A stretch of DNA of 64,000 nucleotides from Agrostemma githago. Lineage: Eukaryota; Streptophyta; Magnoliopsida; Caryophyllales; Caryophyllaceae. The stretch lies in assembly GCA_958450325.1 (NCBI GenBank), contig OY288259.1, positions 57,314,987 through 57,378,986 on the forward strand, written 5' to 3'. A program made the position numbers and the translations under genes. Every line of letters begins with the position of its first letter. Position 1 is the stretch's first letter. Positions 22,326 to 32,693 of the stretch are shown in pieces. The notes below the pieces were generated by a model. It saw only the letters and a program-made list of their open reading frames with translations. It was not told where the DNA came from and ran no database searches.

Positions 22326-25300
22326 ATGAGTAGGCGGATTCTTGGGCTCTCACCAATTCATTTGTTGAATCCCGAGATTGAAGCTACCGCAAGGCGATAC
22401 AACGCCGAGAGAAGAAGAAATCGAGGGCAACCACCTTCACCACCTATTATTTCCGAATCCGAGGAAGAAATAAGATCCGAAGAAACAATTGAGTCCGACG
22501 AAGAAGTTAATTCTCCAAGACCACCATCACCGCCTCCTATTATGGCTTCTATACGAGAGGAATCGACACCCCAAGTGGTGTCGCAATCAAGTATTACGAG
22601 GCCCGCAATTGGAGCAAACAATTTTGAGATCAAGACTACTCTTATTCAATTCGTACAACAAAATCAATTCTCCGGGTTACCTCTTGATAATCCCAATGAG
22701 CATATTAATGTATTCTTGGAAGCTTGCGATAATGTCAAGATCAATGGAGCCTCGGATGAAGCTATTCGCTTGAGACTTTTCCCGTATTCATTGAATGGGA
22801 GAGCTAAGGAGTGGCTAAGAAGTCAACCGGCCGGTTCTTTTGATACTTGGGACAAATTATCCAAGGCTTTCTTGTTGAAGTTCTTTCCACCGGGCAAGAC
22901 GGCGAAGTACCGAAATGATATAACCAATTTTGCCCAAGAAGACCATGAATCCCTCTATGATGCATGGGAGAGGTTTAAGGAGTTGCTAAGACAATGCCCT
23001 CATCATGGCATAGCCCCTCATGTGGTCATCCTCACATTCTACAATGGTGTGCGTCCCGAATATCAAGTGGGATTGGATGCGGCGGCCGGTGGTGCTATTG
23101 ATCTAGTACACCACACCGCGGCTATGGGTTTCATTGAGAAGATGGCCTCCAATAATCATCATTGGGGTGGGGATAGGAGGAAGTTGAAGAAGCAAGATAA
23201 TAGTGAGACCTTGAATGCTCTTAATGCAAAGATAGATAATTTGACAAAGCAACTTTCTCAATTCAAGCAAGGGGGATCGAGTTCTTCTAAGGAGATCAAT
23301 GAGTTCTCTTGTGATCTATGCGGAAGTCCAAGTCATGATGCCGCGGAATGTTGTGTTGTCACCACAATGGAGCAAGCCAATGGTATATGGGAAACAAATG
23401 CAAGGCAAGCATTCAACAACAACCAATATCATCCCGGACAAAGAGCGTTCTTATCCTATGGGAACAAGAACTTCCAAACTCCAAATCAACAAAAGACTAC
23501 ATTTAATCAAAATTTCCAAAGGCCAAATCAAGGCTTTAATCAAGGATTCAACTTCCAAGCACAAGATACATCGGGTTTTCAAGCAAGAAATTTCCAAGCA
23601 AGGCCAACATTCAACACCACCCCATTCCAAACCCCCCTCCAAAATCAATCTCAAGTTCCATATCAAACCCCTACACCATTCACTACTCCTATACCACATC
23701 AACAACAAGCTCCACCACCTAAGTCCAATTTGGAAATACTTATGGAGCAAATGATGAGCACCCAAAATAGCTTCATTCAACGCCAAGATCAACGTCATGA
23801 AGAGACTACTTCTTCAATCTCTCAATTGAAGAGTCAAGTCCAAAATGCCCAAAGAATCACCGATCATCAAATACAACAACTCGCGAACCAAGTCAACGAG
23901 TTGACCGCATCGAGTGGGATATTTCCGGGAGGTATTAAAGAAAATCCTAAGGGTAAAGGCGAATTGAATGCCATTCAATTAAGGAATGGGCGCATATTGG
24001 ATGAAGTTGTGGTTAACAAGAAGAGGAAGGCCAATGTTGAAGATGAAGTAAGTGAGGAAGTAAAGGGTGAAAAAGAGGGTTCAAGTGAAGTGGTTGTTGA
24101 TGAACCGTCCATCATTGAAGATCATGTGGCAAAAGAAACCCCAAAGGTTACTAATGAGGTCAAAGCTTATGTGCCACCGATTCCATTTCCTCAAAGGTTA
24201 GCTAGGGCCAAGCTTGAGCAAAAGTATGGTAAGTTCTTGGAGATGGTGAAGAGCATGCATATCACACTTCCTTTCCTTGAGGTCATTAGAGACATTCCCT
24301 CCTATGGCAAGTTCTTGAAAGATGTCATTTCTAAGAAGGTATATGGTGAGCAACTATCGGTGAGCCTCTCAAAGGAGTGTAGTGCCGTTCTCTTGAACAA
24401 ATTGCCACAAAAATTGGAAGACCCCGGGAGCTTTACTATTCCATGCTCAATTGGCTCTATCAATATTGAGAAGGCATTTTGTGATCTAGGAGCAAGTGTA
24501 AGTCTTATGCCCCTTTCCATCTTTAACAAGCTTGAAGGCTTTGAGCTAGCTCCCACGAGAGTGTCCCTTCAATTAGCGGATCGTTCCGTTAAATACCCGA
24601 TGGGGGTAGCCGAGGATGTGCCAATCAAAGTCGGGAACTTAATCATCCCGTGTGACTTTTACATCATGGACATTCCCGAAGACACCAAGATTCCCATTAT
24701 ACTTGGTCGTCCATGCCTAGCCACCGGGGGAGCTCTTATTGATGTCAAGAATGGTAAGCTCTCACTTCAAGTCGGGGATGACAAGATGGAATTTTCACTT
24801 GAGAAAGCCATGAAAGAGCCCTCGAATGTTGGATCATGCTACCAAATACAAATGTTTGAAGAGTCTACCATGGAGCAAGATGATCATTATGCCCTTGAGG
24901 AGTCCATTGTCGGGAATTCGGAAATGGATGCGATGGAATATACTCTAGCTATGGACTCAATCTTGAAGCAATGCACCACAAGGTCACTAGAAAGTTTGAC
25001 CGAGGAAGGGTTATATGAGGAGAGATCTACGCCTCCTCAAGTGGAGTTGAAACCTCTTCCTTCATCTCTTAAATATGCTTTCTTAGGTCCTAATGAGTCA
25101 TACCCGGTTATTGTCAATAGTGCACTTAATGACCATCAAGTACATGACTTGTTGGAAGTTTTGAGGAAATATAGAGAGGTCATTGGGTACACTATTGATG
25201 ATATTCGTGGTATTAGTCCCGCCTTATGCTCTCATCGTATACTCTTAGAAGATGAGAGCACCTCATCCATTGAGCGTCAAAGACGTCTCAATCCGGCCAT

Positions 25301-27929
25301 GGCCGAGGTGGTGAGGAAGGAGGTGCTAAAACTCCTTGATGCTAATATCATTTATCCAATCTCGGATAGTAAGTGGGTGAGTCCCGTTCATGTCGTCCCT
25401 AAGAAAGGTGGGACGACGGTTGTCAAGAATGATAAAGGCGAATTAGTGTCTACTAGGCCAATTACCGGGTGGCGCATGGTTATAGATTACCGTCAACTCA
25501 ACAAAGCCACCCGGAAAGACCATTTCCCCCTCCCCTTTATAGACCAAATGTTGGAACGCTTGGCCAAACATTCTTACTTTTGTTATTTGGATGGATTTTC
25601 GGGATTTTTCCAAATCCCGATCCATCCCGATGATCAAGAGAAGACTACTTTCACTTGCACTTACGGGGTATACGCCTACCGTCGTATGCCCTTTGGGTTA
25701 TGTAATGCGCCGAGCACGTTCCAACGTTGCATGATGTCTATTTTTTCCGATTTTGTGGAAAAGACCCTTGAAGTATTTATGGATGATTTCTCCGTTGTAG
25801 GGTTTTCTTTTGAAAATTGTTTGGAAAATCTTGATAAGATCCTACAACGGTGTAAGGAAACCGGACTTACACTAAATTGGGAAAAATGTCACTTTATGGT
25901 GACGGAGGGGATAGTCCTAGGCCATGTAGTGTCTAATAGGGGAATAGAAGTTGATAGGGCGAAGGTCGAGGCTATTGAAAAGTTGCCTCCACCTAGTAAC
26001 GTTAAGGGGATTCGTAGCTTTCTTGGTCATGCGGGGTTTTACCGCCGCTTCATTAAAGATTTTTCCAAAATAGCTAGACCCTTAACGGAACTCCTCGCCA
26101 AAGATGCTCCTTTTATCATGACTAATGCTTGTCTTGATGCTTTTGATAGGTTGAAGAATGCTCTCATTTCGGCCCCTATAATCCAACCACCGGATTGGAG
26201 TATCCCTTTCGAGCTCATGTGCGATGCAAGCGATTTCGCCATTGGGGCGGTTTTGGGACAAAGAAAGGAAGGGAAACTCCATGCAATCTATTACGCAAGC
26301 AAGACCCTCGACTCCGCTCAAGCAAATTACACAACCACGGAGAAAGAGCTTTTGGCGGTGGTATATTCAATGGAGAAGTTCCGATCCTACCTTGTGGGGT
26401 CGAAAGTTATTGTCCACACCGACCATTCGGCCTTGAAGTATCTTATGGCAAAGAAGGATTCCAAAGCTCGCTTACTCCGGTGGGTTTTACTCCTCCAAGA
26501 GTTTGACATTGAGGTCCGGGATAAGAAAGGAACGGAAAATGTGGTCGCCGACCATTTATCTCGACTAGTGCTCGAAGACCGTGATCCGGACATACCCATA
26601 GATGATTCCCTTCGAGACGATCATCTACTAGCTCTATCAATGGTAGAGGCCCCGTGGTATGCCGATTTCGTGAATTATATTGTGTCGGGAATTGTGCCCC
26701 ATGACTACGACTCTCACAAGAAGAAGAAATTCTTCCATGATGTCAAGCAATTTCATTGGGAGGATCCCAACTTATACAAGTCATGTGCCGACGGGTTATT
26801 CCGAAGATGTGTGCCCTATGAAGAAACCAAGTCTATTATAACACATTGTCATGATATGCCTTGTGGCGGTCACGCGAGCTCAATGAAGACGTCCGCCAAG
26901 ATTCTACAATGTGGATTCTATTGGCCCACTATCTACCATGACGTAGCCGCTCACGTCAAGAGTTGTGACAAATGTCAAAGGAGCGGGAACCTATCAAGGC
27001 GCCATGAGATGCCACTACAATATATGCTTGAGGTCGAGATTTTCGATGTGTGGGGAATAGATTACCAAGGTCCTTTCCCCTCCTCTTGTGGGAACGAGTA
27101 TATATTAGTGGCGGTTGATTATGTGAGTAAGTGGGTGGAGGCAATCCCCACCAAGACTTGTGATGCGAAATCGGTGATAAAGCTCTTGACCAAGATCATA
27201 TTTCCTAGGTTTGGAGTCCCTAGAGTCTTGATTAGTGACCGGGGTACTCACTTCCTTGAGAGAACATTAGCCGCCATGCTCAAGAAATATGGTATTCAAC
27301 ACAAGAAAAGTCTTGCATATCATCCGCAAACCAATGGGCAAGCGGAAATTTCTAATCGAGAAATCAAGACGATCCTCGAAAAAACAGTCAATCGATCAAG
27401 GAAAGATTGGGCGTCAAGGATTGATGAAGCCCTTTGGGCGTACCGAACCGCCTTCAAAACACCAATCGGAACCTCCCCGTTCCGTCTCGTATATGGGAAG
27501 GCTTGTCACCTTCCTGTCGAGATGGAACATAAGGCTTATTGGGCAATCAAGTGTTTGAACTTAGACATGAAGAAAGCCGGAGAAAGGAGGCTCTTGGACC
27601 TTAACGAGCTCGAAGAATTCCGCCTACATGCTTACGAGAATGCGAAGATTTACAAGGAGAAAACCAAGAGATTCCATGACAAGAATCTAGTGAGGAGGGA
27701 ATTCAAGGAAGGTGAACTAGTCCTCCTTTTTAACTCAAGGTTGAGACTATTTCCCGGGAAGCTCAAGTCGAGATGGTCGGGTCCATTCAAGATCGTGAAG
27801 GTATTTCCCTATGGTTCGGTGGAGGTGGAGGGGAATGAAGAAAGATTCAAAGTAAACGGTAGCCGGCTTAAGCACTATTTCGCCGGGCAACCAATTCAAA
27901 GGGAAATCGCTTCCCTCAAGCTCACCTAA
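22326..27929 (+). CDS. Ty3/gypsy Athila-type gag-pol polyprotein, intact frame
   Basis: The frame is open for 1870 codons from 22317; the start at 22326 (MSRRILGLSP) is the likelier first Met. Residues are counted from 22317. Gag core around 90-260 has LRLFPYSLNGRAKEWL. A zinc knuckle (CDLCGSPSHDAAEC) lies near 331, and aspartic protease CDLGASVSLMP near 721. Reverse transcriptase spans about 970-1190, with YRRMPFGLCNAPSTFQRCMM and FMDD at 1154. RNase H starts near 1302 (CDASDFAIG). The integrase HHCC finger starts near 1509, with catalytic D1582, D1641 and E1677 (35 residues between the last two). No internal stop or frameshift. The product would copy the element RNA into DNA in virus-like particles and integrate it. 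Athila lineage is inferred from the PBS, domain order and the second ORF downstream. Confidence 0.95.
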   Translation: MSRRILGLSPIHLLNPEIEATARRYNAERRRNRGQPPSPPIISESEEEIRSEETIESDEEVNSPRPPSPPPIMASIREESTPQVVSQSSITRPAIGANNFEIKTTLIQFVQQNQFSGLPLDNPNEHINVFLEACDNVKINGASDEAIRLRLFPYSLNGRAKEWLRSQPAGSFDTWDKLSKAFLLKFFPPGKTAKYRNDITNFAQEDHESLYDAWERFKELLRQCPHHGIAPHVVILTFYNGVRPEYQVGLDAAAGGAIDLVHHTAAMGFIEKMASNNHHWGGDRRKLKKQDNSETLNALNAKIDNLTKQLSQFKQGGSSSSKEINEFSCDLCGSPSHDAAECCVVTTMEQANGIWETNARQAFNNNQYHPGQRAFLSYGNKNFQTPNQQKTTFNQNFQRPNQGFNQGFNFQAQDTSGFQARNFQARPTFNTTPFQTPLQNQSQVPYQTPTPFTTPIPHQQQAPPPKSNLEILMEQMMSTQNSFIQRQDQRHEETTSSISQLKSQVQNAQRITDHQIQQLANQVNELTASSGIFPGGIKENPKGKGELNAIQLRNGRILDEVVVNKKRKANVEDEVSEEVKGEKEGSSEVVVDEPSIIEDHVAKETPKVTNEVKAYVPPIPFPQRLARAKLEQKYGKFLEMVKSMHITLPFLEVIRDIPSYGKFLKDVISKKVYGEQLSVSLSKECSAVLLNKLPQKLEDPGSFTIPCSIGSINIEKAFCDLGASVSLMPLSIFNKLEGFELAPTRVSLQLADRSVKYPMGVAEDVPIKVGNLIIPCDFYIMDIPEDTKIPIILGRPCLATGGALIDVKNGKLSLQVGDDKMEFSLEKAMKEPSNVGSCYQIQMFEESTMEQDDHYALEESIVGNSEMDAMEYTLAMDSILKQCTTRSLESLTEEGLYEERSTPPQVELKPLPSSLKYAFLGPNESYPVIVNSALNDHQVHDLLEVLRKYREVIGYTIDDIRGISPALCSHRILLEDESTSSIERQRRLNPAMAEVVRKEVLKLLDANIIYPISDSKWVSPVHVVPKKGGTTVVKNDKGELVSTRPITGWRMVIDYRQLNKATRKDHFPLPFIDQMLERLAKHSYFCYLDGFSGFFQIPIHPDDQEKTTFTCTYGVYAYRRMPFGLCNAPSTFQRCMMSIFSDFVEKTLEVFMDDFSVVGFSFENCLENLDKILQRCKETGLTLNWEKCHFMVTEGIVLGHVVSNRGIEVDRAKVEAIEKLPPPSNVKGIRSFLGHAGFYRRFIKDFSKIARPLTELLAKDAPFIMTNACLDAFDRLKNALISAPIIQPPDWSIPFELMCDASDFAIGAVLGQRKEGKLHAIYYASKTLDSAQANYTTTEKELLAVVYSMEKFRSYLVGSKVIVHTDHSALKYLMAKKDSKARLLRWVLLLQEFDIEVRDKKGTENVVADHLSRLVLEDRDPDIPIDDSLRDDHLLALSMVEAPWYADFVNYIVSGIVPHDYDSHKKKKFFHDVKQFHWEDPNLYKSCADGLFRRCVPYEETKSIITHCHDMPCGGHASSMKTSAKILQCGFYWPTIYHDVAAHVKSCDKCQRSGNLSRRHEMPLQYMLEVEIFDVWGIDYQGPFPSSCGNEYILVAVDYVSKWVEAIPTKTCDAKSVIKLLTKIIFPRFGVPRVLISDRGTHFLERTLAAMLKKYGIQHKKSLAYHPQTNGQAEISNREIKTILEKTVNRSRKDWASRIDEALWAYRTAFKTPIGTSPFRLVYGKACHLPVEMEHKAYWAIKCLNLDMKKAGERRLLDLNELEEFRLHAYENAKIYKEKTKRFHDKNLVRREFKEGELVLLFNSRLRLFPGKLKSRWSGPFKIVKVFPYGSVEVEGNEERFKVNGSRLKHYFAGQPIQREIASLKLT

Positions 27930-28706
27930 TTCCATGCATTAAGAAGATTTCTATTGTATAATTCTCAACAAATTCATTCGGTCGAGCCAACGACCTTAAA
28001 CAAAGGCGCTTCGTGGGAGGCAACCCCGATACTTGGTACTTTTCCATCTTTTCTTCTTATTGGATTTTCTTGGAGGAGTACTTTTGTGACGATTTATATC
28101 GTTTGTGGAGCTTTATTAAGGGATTGGAGCATATTGGGTTCGATTTGGAGAGCTTAAAAAAAAAAAATTGGGAAAATGGGGATAGTATGAGTTACGCACG
28201 GTCGACCGTGCGAAACGCAGATCAGAAGGCTAGGACCGTGCGTAACCCACCGTGCGATATGCATGTTGCCGTGCGAAAAAAAAAAAAAAAAAAAAAAATA
28301 TTTACACTAATACCCGACCCCCCCCCCCCCCTCATTCCCTCTTATCACACTATTATCATTATTATTATTATTATTATTAATACTAATCCTTCACATCTTC
28401 ATCTTCCCCAACATCCATCTTCATATATCTCCATTAAACCTTCATCCACCTTCAACCTATTTTTCCCATATAATCCTCAAAACATACCCAAATCACCTAA
28501 TTTTTGCACCATTCTCTCCCTTACTACTCCCTCTTCACTCTACACTACGCAAATCCACCATAAATAACAAAGTTCATCATCACAAAAAAATTCCTAGATC
28601 TAATTTTTAGCCCTCTTACTCTCCTTTAAATTGACTCATCTTTTGAAGGACGGGTATTTGAAGCGCCGCGGTTCTTTTGAGATTACTTTGAGGCGATTCC
28701 GGGCTG

Positions 28707-28743
<37 letters not shown>

Positions 28744-28814
28744 GGGTAGGGTGACGGTTTTGATTCGGGTCGGAGACAACTTCTACAGCTTACCTTGTTG
28801 GTCCACATCTACTC
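27930..28814 (+). other. Athila internal spacer between pol and the second ORF
   Basis: No gene. It holds an LTR-like segment (28169-28276), two long A runs (about 28266-28298 and 28706-28740), a C run (28319-28332) and an ATT microsatellite near 28354. Open frames here depend on these low-complexity tracts and show no family resemblance. Confidence 0.6.
28169..28276 (+). repeat. internal copy of an LTR segment rich in CCGTGCG
   Basis: It shares GGGAAAATGGG, GCACGGT, GACCGTGCG, TCAGAAGGCTAGGACCGTGC and CACCGTGCGA in the same order with 32937-33042 inside the 3' LTR. The CCGTGCG words are inverted relative to CGCACGG words, so short stems are possible. Confidence 0.75.
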
Positions 28815-30290
28815 ATGGCACCAAAAAGACCAATAATAGGTACGGAACCATCTTCCTCCTCCGAACCCGCTCTTACAAAGCAAAGGGTAAGCTTATTTAA
28901 ATACAAGTCTGATAATGTAGGCTTTAATTTAGAAAAACAGCGTGCTAAATATAAACAACTTATGAAAGCGGGATTTAAACCGACTCGGTTTTTTCACCGA
29001 GAGACTACGATAGCAACGGGCATAGATGATGATCTAGATGTCCTAATAGAGCGGTTTAATTGCCCGATTGCTTTCATGCATGCCTATAGTTTTAAGTCAT
29101 TGACTTGTGAATTTCTTGCTACCCTCACCACCAACACCTCGGGCCACAACCCATCAATCTCATTCCAATTACTAGGTAACGAGTTTACCTTGAGCTTAGA
29201 AAGGTTGGCCCGAATCCTCGGTATAAATTTCATTCACCAAGCTAAGGAGAAAGCCTCTAAAAAGGCGGAGGTAGTCAAGGAGAGAGCGGAGTTTTGGAGG
29301 GAAATTGCTAGGACCAATGAACCGTATGAGGCTAGGACAACCGCTCTTAGTGAGATACGCAACCCCGCCCTCCGTTATGTTTTGCGCCTATTTTCGGAAA
29401 TCCTTATCGGTTCTTATGAAACCCAACACCGGGTGAGCGCGGTAGCACTTCAATCACTCATGGAAGTGTTATATAACCGGCCTCTAACAATCGACTTCAC
29501 CAAGGCCGTGGTCGCACACCTTCATTCGATGACTGTGGTCACACCTAAGGTAATAGTGGGTGGGGGTCTAGTGACATTGATTGCCCAAGGGTTGGGAATG
29601 ATTACAGAACCGGAACCTAGAGCCTCCGGCGGTACCTACATCGACACCGACTACCTTGAAAACTCAATTTGTATCACCACAATGGATGGAGTCGCCCGAC
29701 TCCTATTTTACATCACCTCCCTTCGCTCCATGATACTACCGGACAAGCCCCATGTTACGATCTCAAACCGGGAAAATTGGGGTATGCCTTTGAGAATGAA
29801 TGAATTTGTGCGTAAGGACATCTACTCCCCTTGGGAATACGCCAATTATGGCCATGACCCTTCTCGCATCGTCTATGAGGACGAGTTTGAGGATGAGAAT
29901 GAGGAAGAGGAACAAGGTCGTCCTCTTGATCCTCCCCGCTCATCTATGCACCAACCCGGTCCCTCTTCTTTGAACACAGGTTCACAATTTGGGTATGGGC
30001 AAGGTTCACAATTTGGACATGGGCATGGTCAACAACCACCATTTGGGTACGGACAAGGATTTCCCCAACCGAGCTACACACCTTGGGATATGTCCGCTAT
30101 TACTACCCAAATCAACACACTCTCGGACCTTGTGACCTCTAACCACGAGGAGAATCGTCGGTCCATCGAGGAAATCCGAACATTATCCCAACAACAACAC
30201 GAAGAAGCGATGGGATCTATCCACCGAATTGAAAACTCGGTAAATTCTTTCTTTGATAGTTTCTACTCTCGTTTCCCCCCTCCCCAATGA
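28815..30290 (+). CDS. Athila-family second ORF (ATHILA ORF-1/env-like position)
   Basis: 491 codons. The body resembles the ATHILA ORF-1 family of plant retrotransposons: FKPTRFFHRETTIATGIDDD, FEFLATL-like CEFLATLTT, then a conserved FQLLGNEFTLSLERLARILG segment at about 117-136. The tail has an acidic run (EDEFEDENEEEEQG), a Gly/Gln-rich repeat (FGYGQGSQFGHGHG) and a predicted coiled stretch near the C terminus. It sits where Athila elements carry their so-called env-like gene, but I see no signal peptide or clear membrane segment, so an envelope role is not supported. Its function is unknown. Confidence 0.8.
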   Translation: MAPKRPIIGTEPSSSSEPALTKQRVSLFKYKSDNVGFNLEKQRAKYKQLMKAGFKPTRFFHRETTIATGIDDDLDVLIERFNCPIAFMHAYSFKSLTCEFLATLTTNTSGHNPSISFQLLGNEFTLSLERLARILGINFIHQAKEKASKKAEVVKERAEFWREIARTNEPYEARTTALSEIRNPALRYVLRLFSEILIGSYETQHRVSAVALQSLMEVLYNRPLTIDFTKAVVAHLHSMTVVTPKVIVGGGLVTLIAQGLGMITEPEPRASGGTYIDTDYLENSICITTMDGVARLLFYITSLRSMILPDKPHVTISNRENWGMPLRMNEFVRKDIYSPWEYANYGHDPSRIVYEDEFEDENEEEEQGRPLDPPRSSMHQPGPSSLNTGSQFGYGQGSQFGHGHGQQPPFGYGQGFPQPSYTPWDMSAITTQINTLSDLVTSNHEENRRSIEEIRTLSQQQHEEAMGSIHRIENSVNSFFDSFYSRFPPPQ

Positions 30291-30574
30291 ACTTCATGAT
30301 TTCATTTAAAGTATGGAGAGGTAGTTTTCGGTTGTGTTGGTGATCGTTGAGGAGTTGAGTGGTTGTGTTGTATGGTGAGGAGTGGAGTATATAGGTGGGG
30401 TGAGTTTTGGAGGGTGAGTTTGGTGATTGTTGGATGCGAGTTTATACTTGAGGATTCGTGGAACTTTGAGTGGAAATTTTTGATTTGGTGAAACTTTTGT
30501 GATGGCTAGTTTTGATGAAGTTATTCTTGGTGTATTTGCTAGTGTTGAGTGATGAATGAATGAGGGTAAAACTT

Positions 30575-30880
30575 TTGCTCCCGGATATTCGGTGATGTGA
30601 TTACACCGAATTTCCATTTTTGAAAAATCCAAAATTATTGCTCCCGGATTTTTGGTGACGTGATTACACCAAAAATCCCTTTGAAAAATCCAAAATTATT
30701 GCTCCCGGATTTTTGGTGACGTGATTACACCAAAAATCCCTTTGAAAAATCCAAAACTTTTGCTCCCGGATTTTTGGTGACGTGATTACACCAAAAATCC
30801 ATTTGAAAAATCCAAAGTGTTTTGCTCCCGGTGCTTTAGTGACTTGATTACACTAAAAGCACCACTTGAAAATCCAAATA
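30575..30880 (+). repeat. five tandem ~62-bp repeats, each with a 12-bp hairpin
   Basis: Units start at 30575, 30638, 30699, 30760 and 30822, each opening with TTGCTCCCGG. Each holds an inverted repeat with a 9-base loop ending in TTGATTA/GTGATTA: GGATATTCGGTG with CACCGAATTTCC (unit 1), GGATTTTTGGTG with CACCAAAAATCC (units 2-4), and GGTGCTTTAGTG with CACTAAAAGCACC (unit 5). The arms change together, so pairing is kept although the sequence differs. Located 285 bp after the second ORF stop. Confidence 0.9.
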
Positions 30881-31823
30881 TTTTTTACTTCTTTTATTTT
30901 GTTTCATTTTCTCTTAGATTTTCTTAGTTTTCTTTCTTTTCATTTTCTCTTTTTTTTTATTTTCTTACTACTTTCCATCTTGCATTTTGCATTGAGGACA
31001 ATGCAAGGTTCAAGTGTGGGGAGGAGTCTTAGCTTAGTTCTCTTCAAAAATTTAAAAACCATAAAAATCTCAAAAATCTCAAAAATCCAAAAAGATTTTG
31101 TTTCTAGTTTTTTTTAGTGTGTCTAGTTTAGTTTAGTGTAGCTTGTGTACATATATTTGTTTTCGTGTTGTTTCCTCTTTTTCCCTTGTGTAGGTAAATA
31201 ACCCGTCGGACGCCAAAAATCAAAATTCGAGGTAGATGGATGAAGACCGCTCCGGTATATTCTTTCCACCTTATTCCTTTTTCCTTGTATTTGTTGAAGG
31301 AGGATGAGATTTTGATTGTATTGGAGGTTCTTGATGAACATTTGGGTTGGTAGTTGTTTGCTCACTTGTGGAAATTGACTCTTTTGTGCTTTGTTTTATT
31401 TGTTTTCTTTATTTTTGTGTGATTAGTGTCTAGTTTAGTGTGTCTTAGGGTAGTGTAAATATTTTCGAAAACCTAGTCTTGAAGCTTATGTTGGAAGCCT
31501 ACATTTTCTTATTAGTTTTACTTACCTTGATGTAGGACTCGAATCTAGTAGAATAGCTTTAAAATACTTGGTTTATCGACATTCTAGCTTAGGTCCACCC
31601 TTCCTACCAAATAGATTACTCGGGGGTTTGCACTTGACCATTTTGATCCCCCGTGGTGTGAAAACTCCTTGGTTACCGTGCCTCGTGTCCCTAGGTGACC
31701 ATTATTCATTGTGACCGCTTTTATAATCCAAGATTATCTATCAAAAATCACAAATACTTTCCACAATAATTTTTGCTTTTTGCTTATTGGTGATTCTAAT
31801 GTGTAATGTTCTCCCCACTTCGG

Positions 31824-31854
<31 letters not shown>

Positions 31855-32693
31855 GAAAAAAAAAAAAAAAAAGGGGAACAAAGAAAAAGAAGAAATTGAA
31901 AAGAAAACAAGGGGGAGAAAGAAAGAAATGAAAAACTATGAAAATCGAAGAAAGATCACCACACATCAAAATAAATAAATTTTCCGTTGATTTGGGGAGC
32001 CATCGTGAAGGGCCTACCGAGGGACCGAGTTCCTAAGGAAGGAAGATAGCGGTGGTGAACCGGTCATTGGAACTATTATTTTTCTATCTCCTTTCTACTT
32101 GGATTATTTGGTCATAGGGAGTTTTGGGACGACCCTTCTCTTTATTTTATAAAGAGGTCGAGGCACACTTACCTACAGTGTTTTATAACGCCACGGTTCT
32201 ACCTTTCCACGCCATCTTACGCCCTCTTGTAGTTTATTTGGAAGGTTGGGAGGAAATTTGCTAGATTATCGATGTTCATAGTAATTTATAGCTATAGTAT
32301 TAGATTCTTGTCCATGTCTTGTAGGTTAACTAGTTTGAGAATGTTAGTTTTCATAATAGGTGGATGATTAGTGTTTTTCCCGCCGTCTTGATGAGGGTGA
32401 CGGTGTTTTCCTTTTGTGATGCAAATATGTCTTGTATATGTGGGTTTAATCGATTGTTTGTGTCAATAGTTTTGTGCAAGACCCAACTTGCCTTGCAACG
32501 GGATACCTATCCTCATGGTATGTCGTTGTGAGTTGAAAGGGCGTTGAGTGCGCTAATACTCATGCGGTTAGTAATAGTTTAGTGAGTGGTCGAGGGATGC
32601 TTATATTGTGCATTCACTCTTTGTAGTCTAGGTGCTTGTCTTTGCCTTTGTCGCGCTTACTCGAGGACGAGTAAATGTCTAGTGTGGGGAGGT
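30881..32693 (+). other. Athila 3' internal untranslated region
   Basis: Non-coding by inspection. It starts with a T-rich stretch and carries a PPT-like AAGTGTGGGGAGGAG (31012-31026) preceded by GAGGACAATGCAAGGTTC. It also has an A/G-rich tract (31822-31960) with two long A runs. It ends in GAGGACGAGTAAATGTCTAG followed by TGTGGGGAGG (32673-32692), the polypurine tract next to the 3' LTR. Confidence 0.7.
32682..32692 (+). other. polypurine tract of the Athila element
   Basis: GTGTGGGGAGG directly before the LTR start TGATAACTCC (32694), the expected plus-strand priming site. Confidence 0.75.

Noticed and set aside
22358..27935. Many minus- and alternate-frame ORFs over the Athila polyprotein
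   Set aside because: Shadows of the strongly supported 1870-codon plus-strand frame.
28013..28567. 184-codon frame after the polyprotein
   Set aside because: It runs through an A tract, a C tract and an ATT microsatellite and matches no Athila domain I know.
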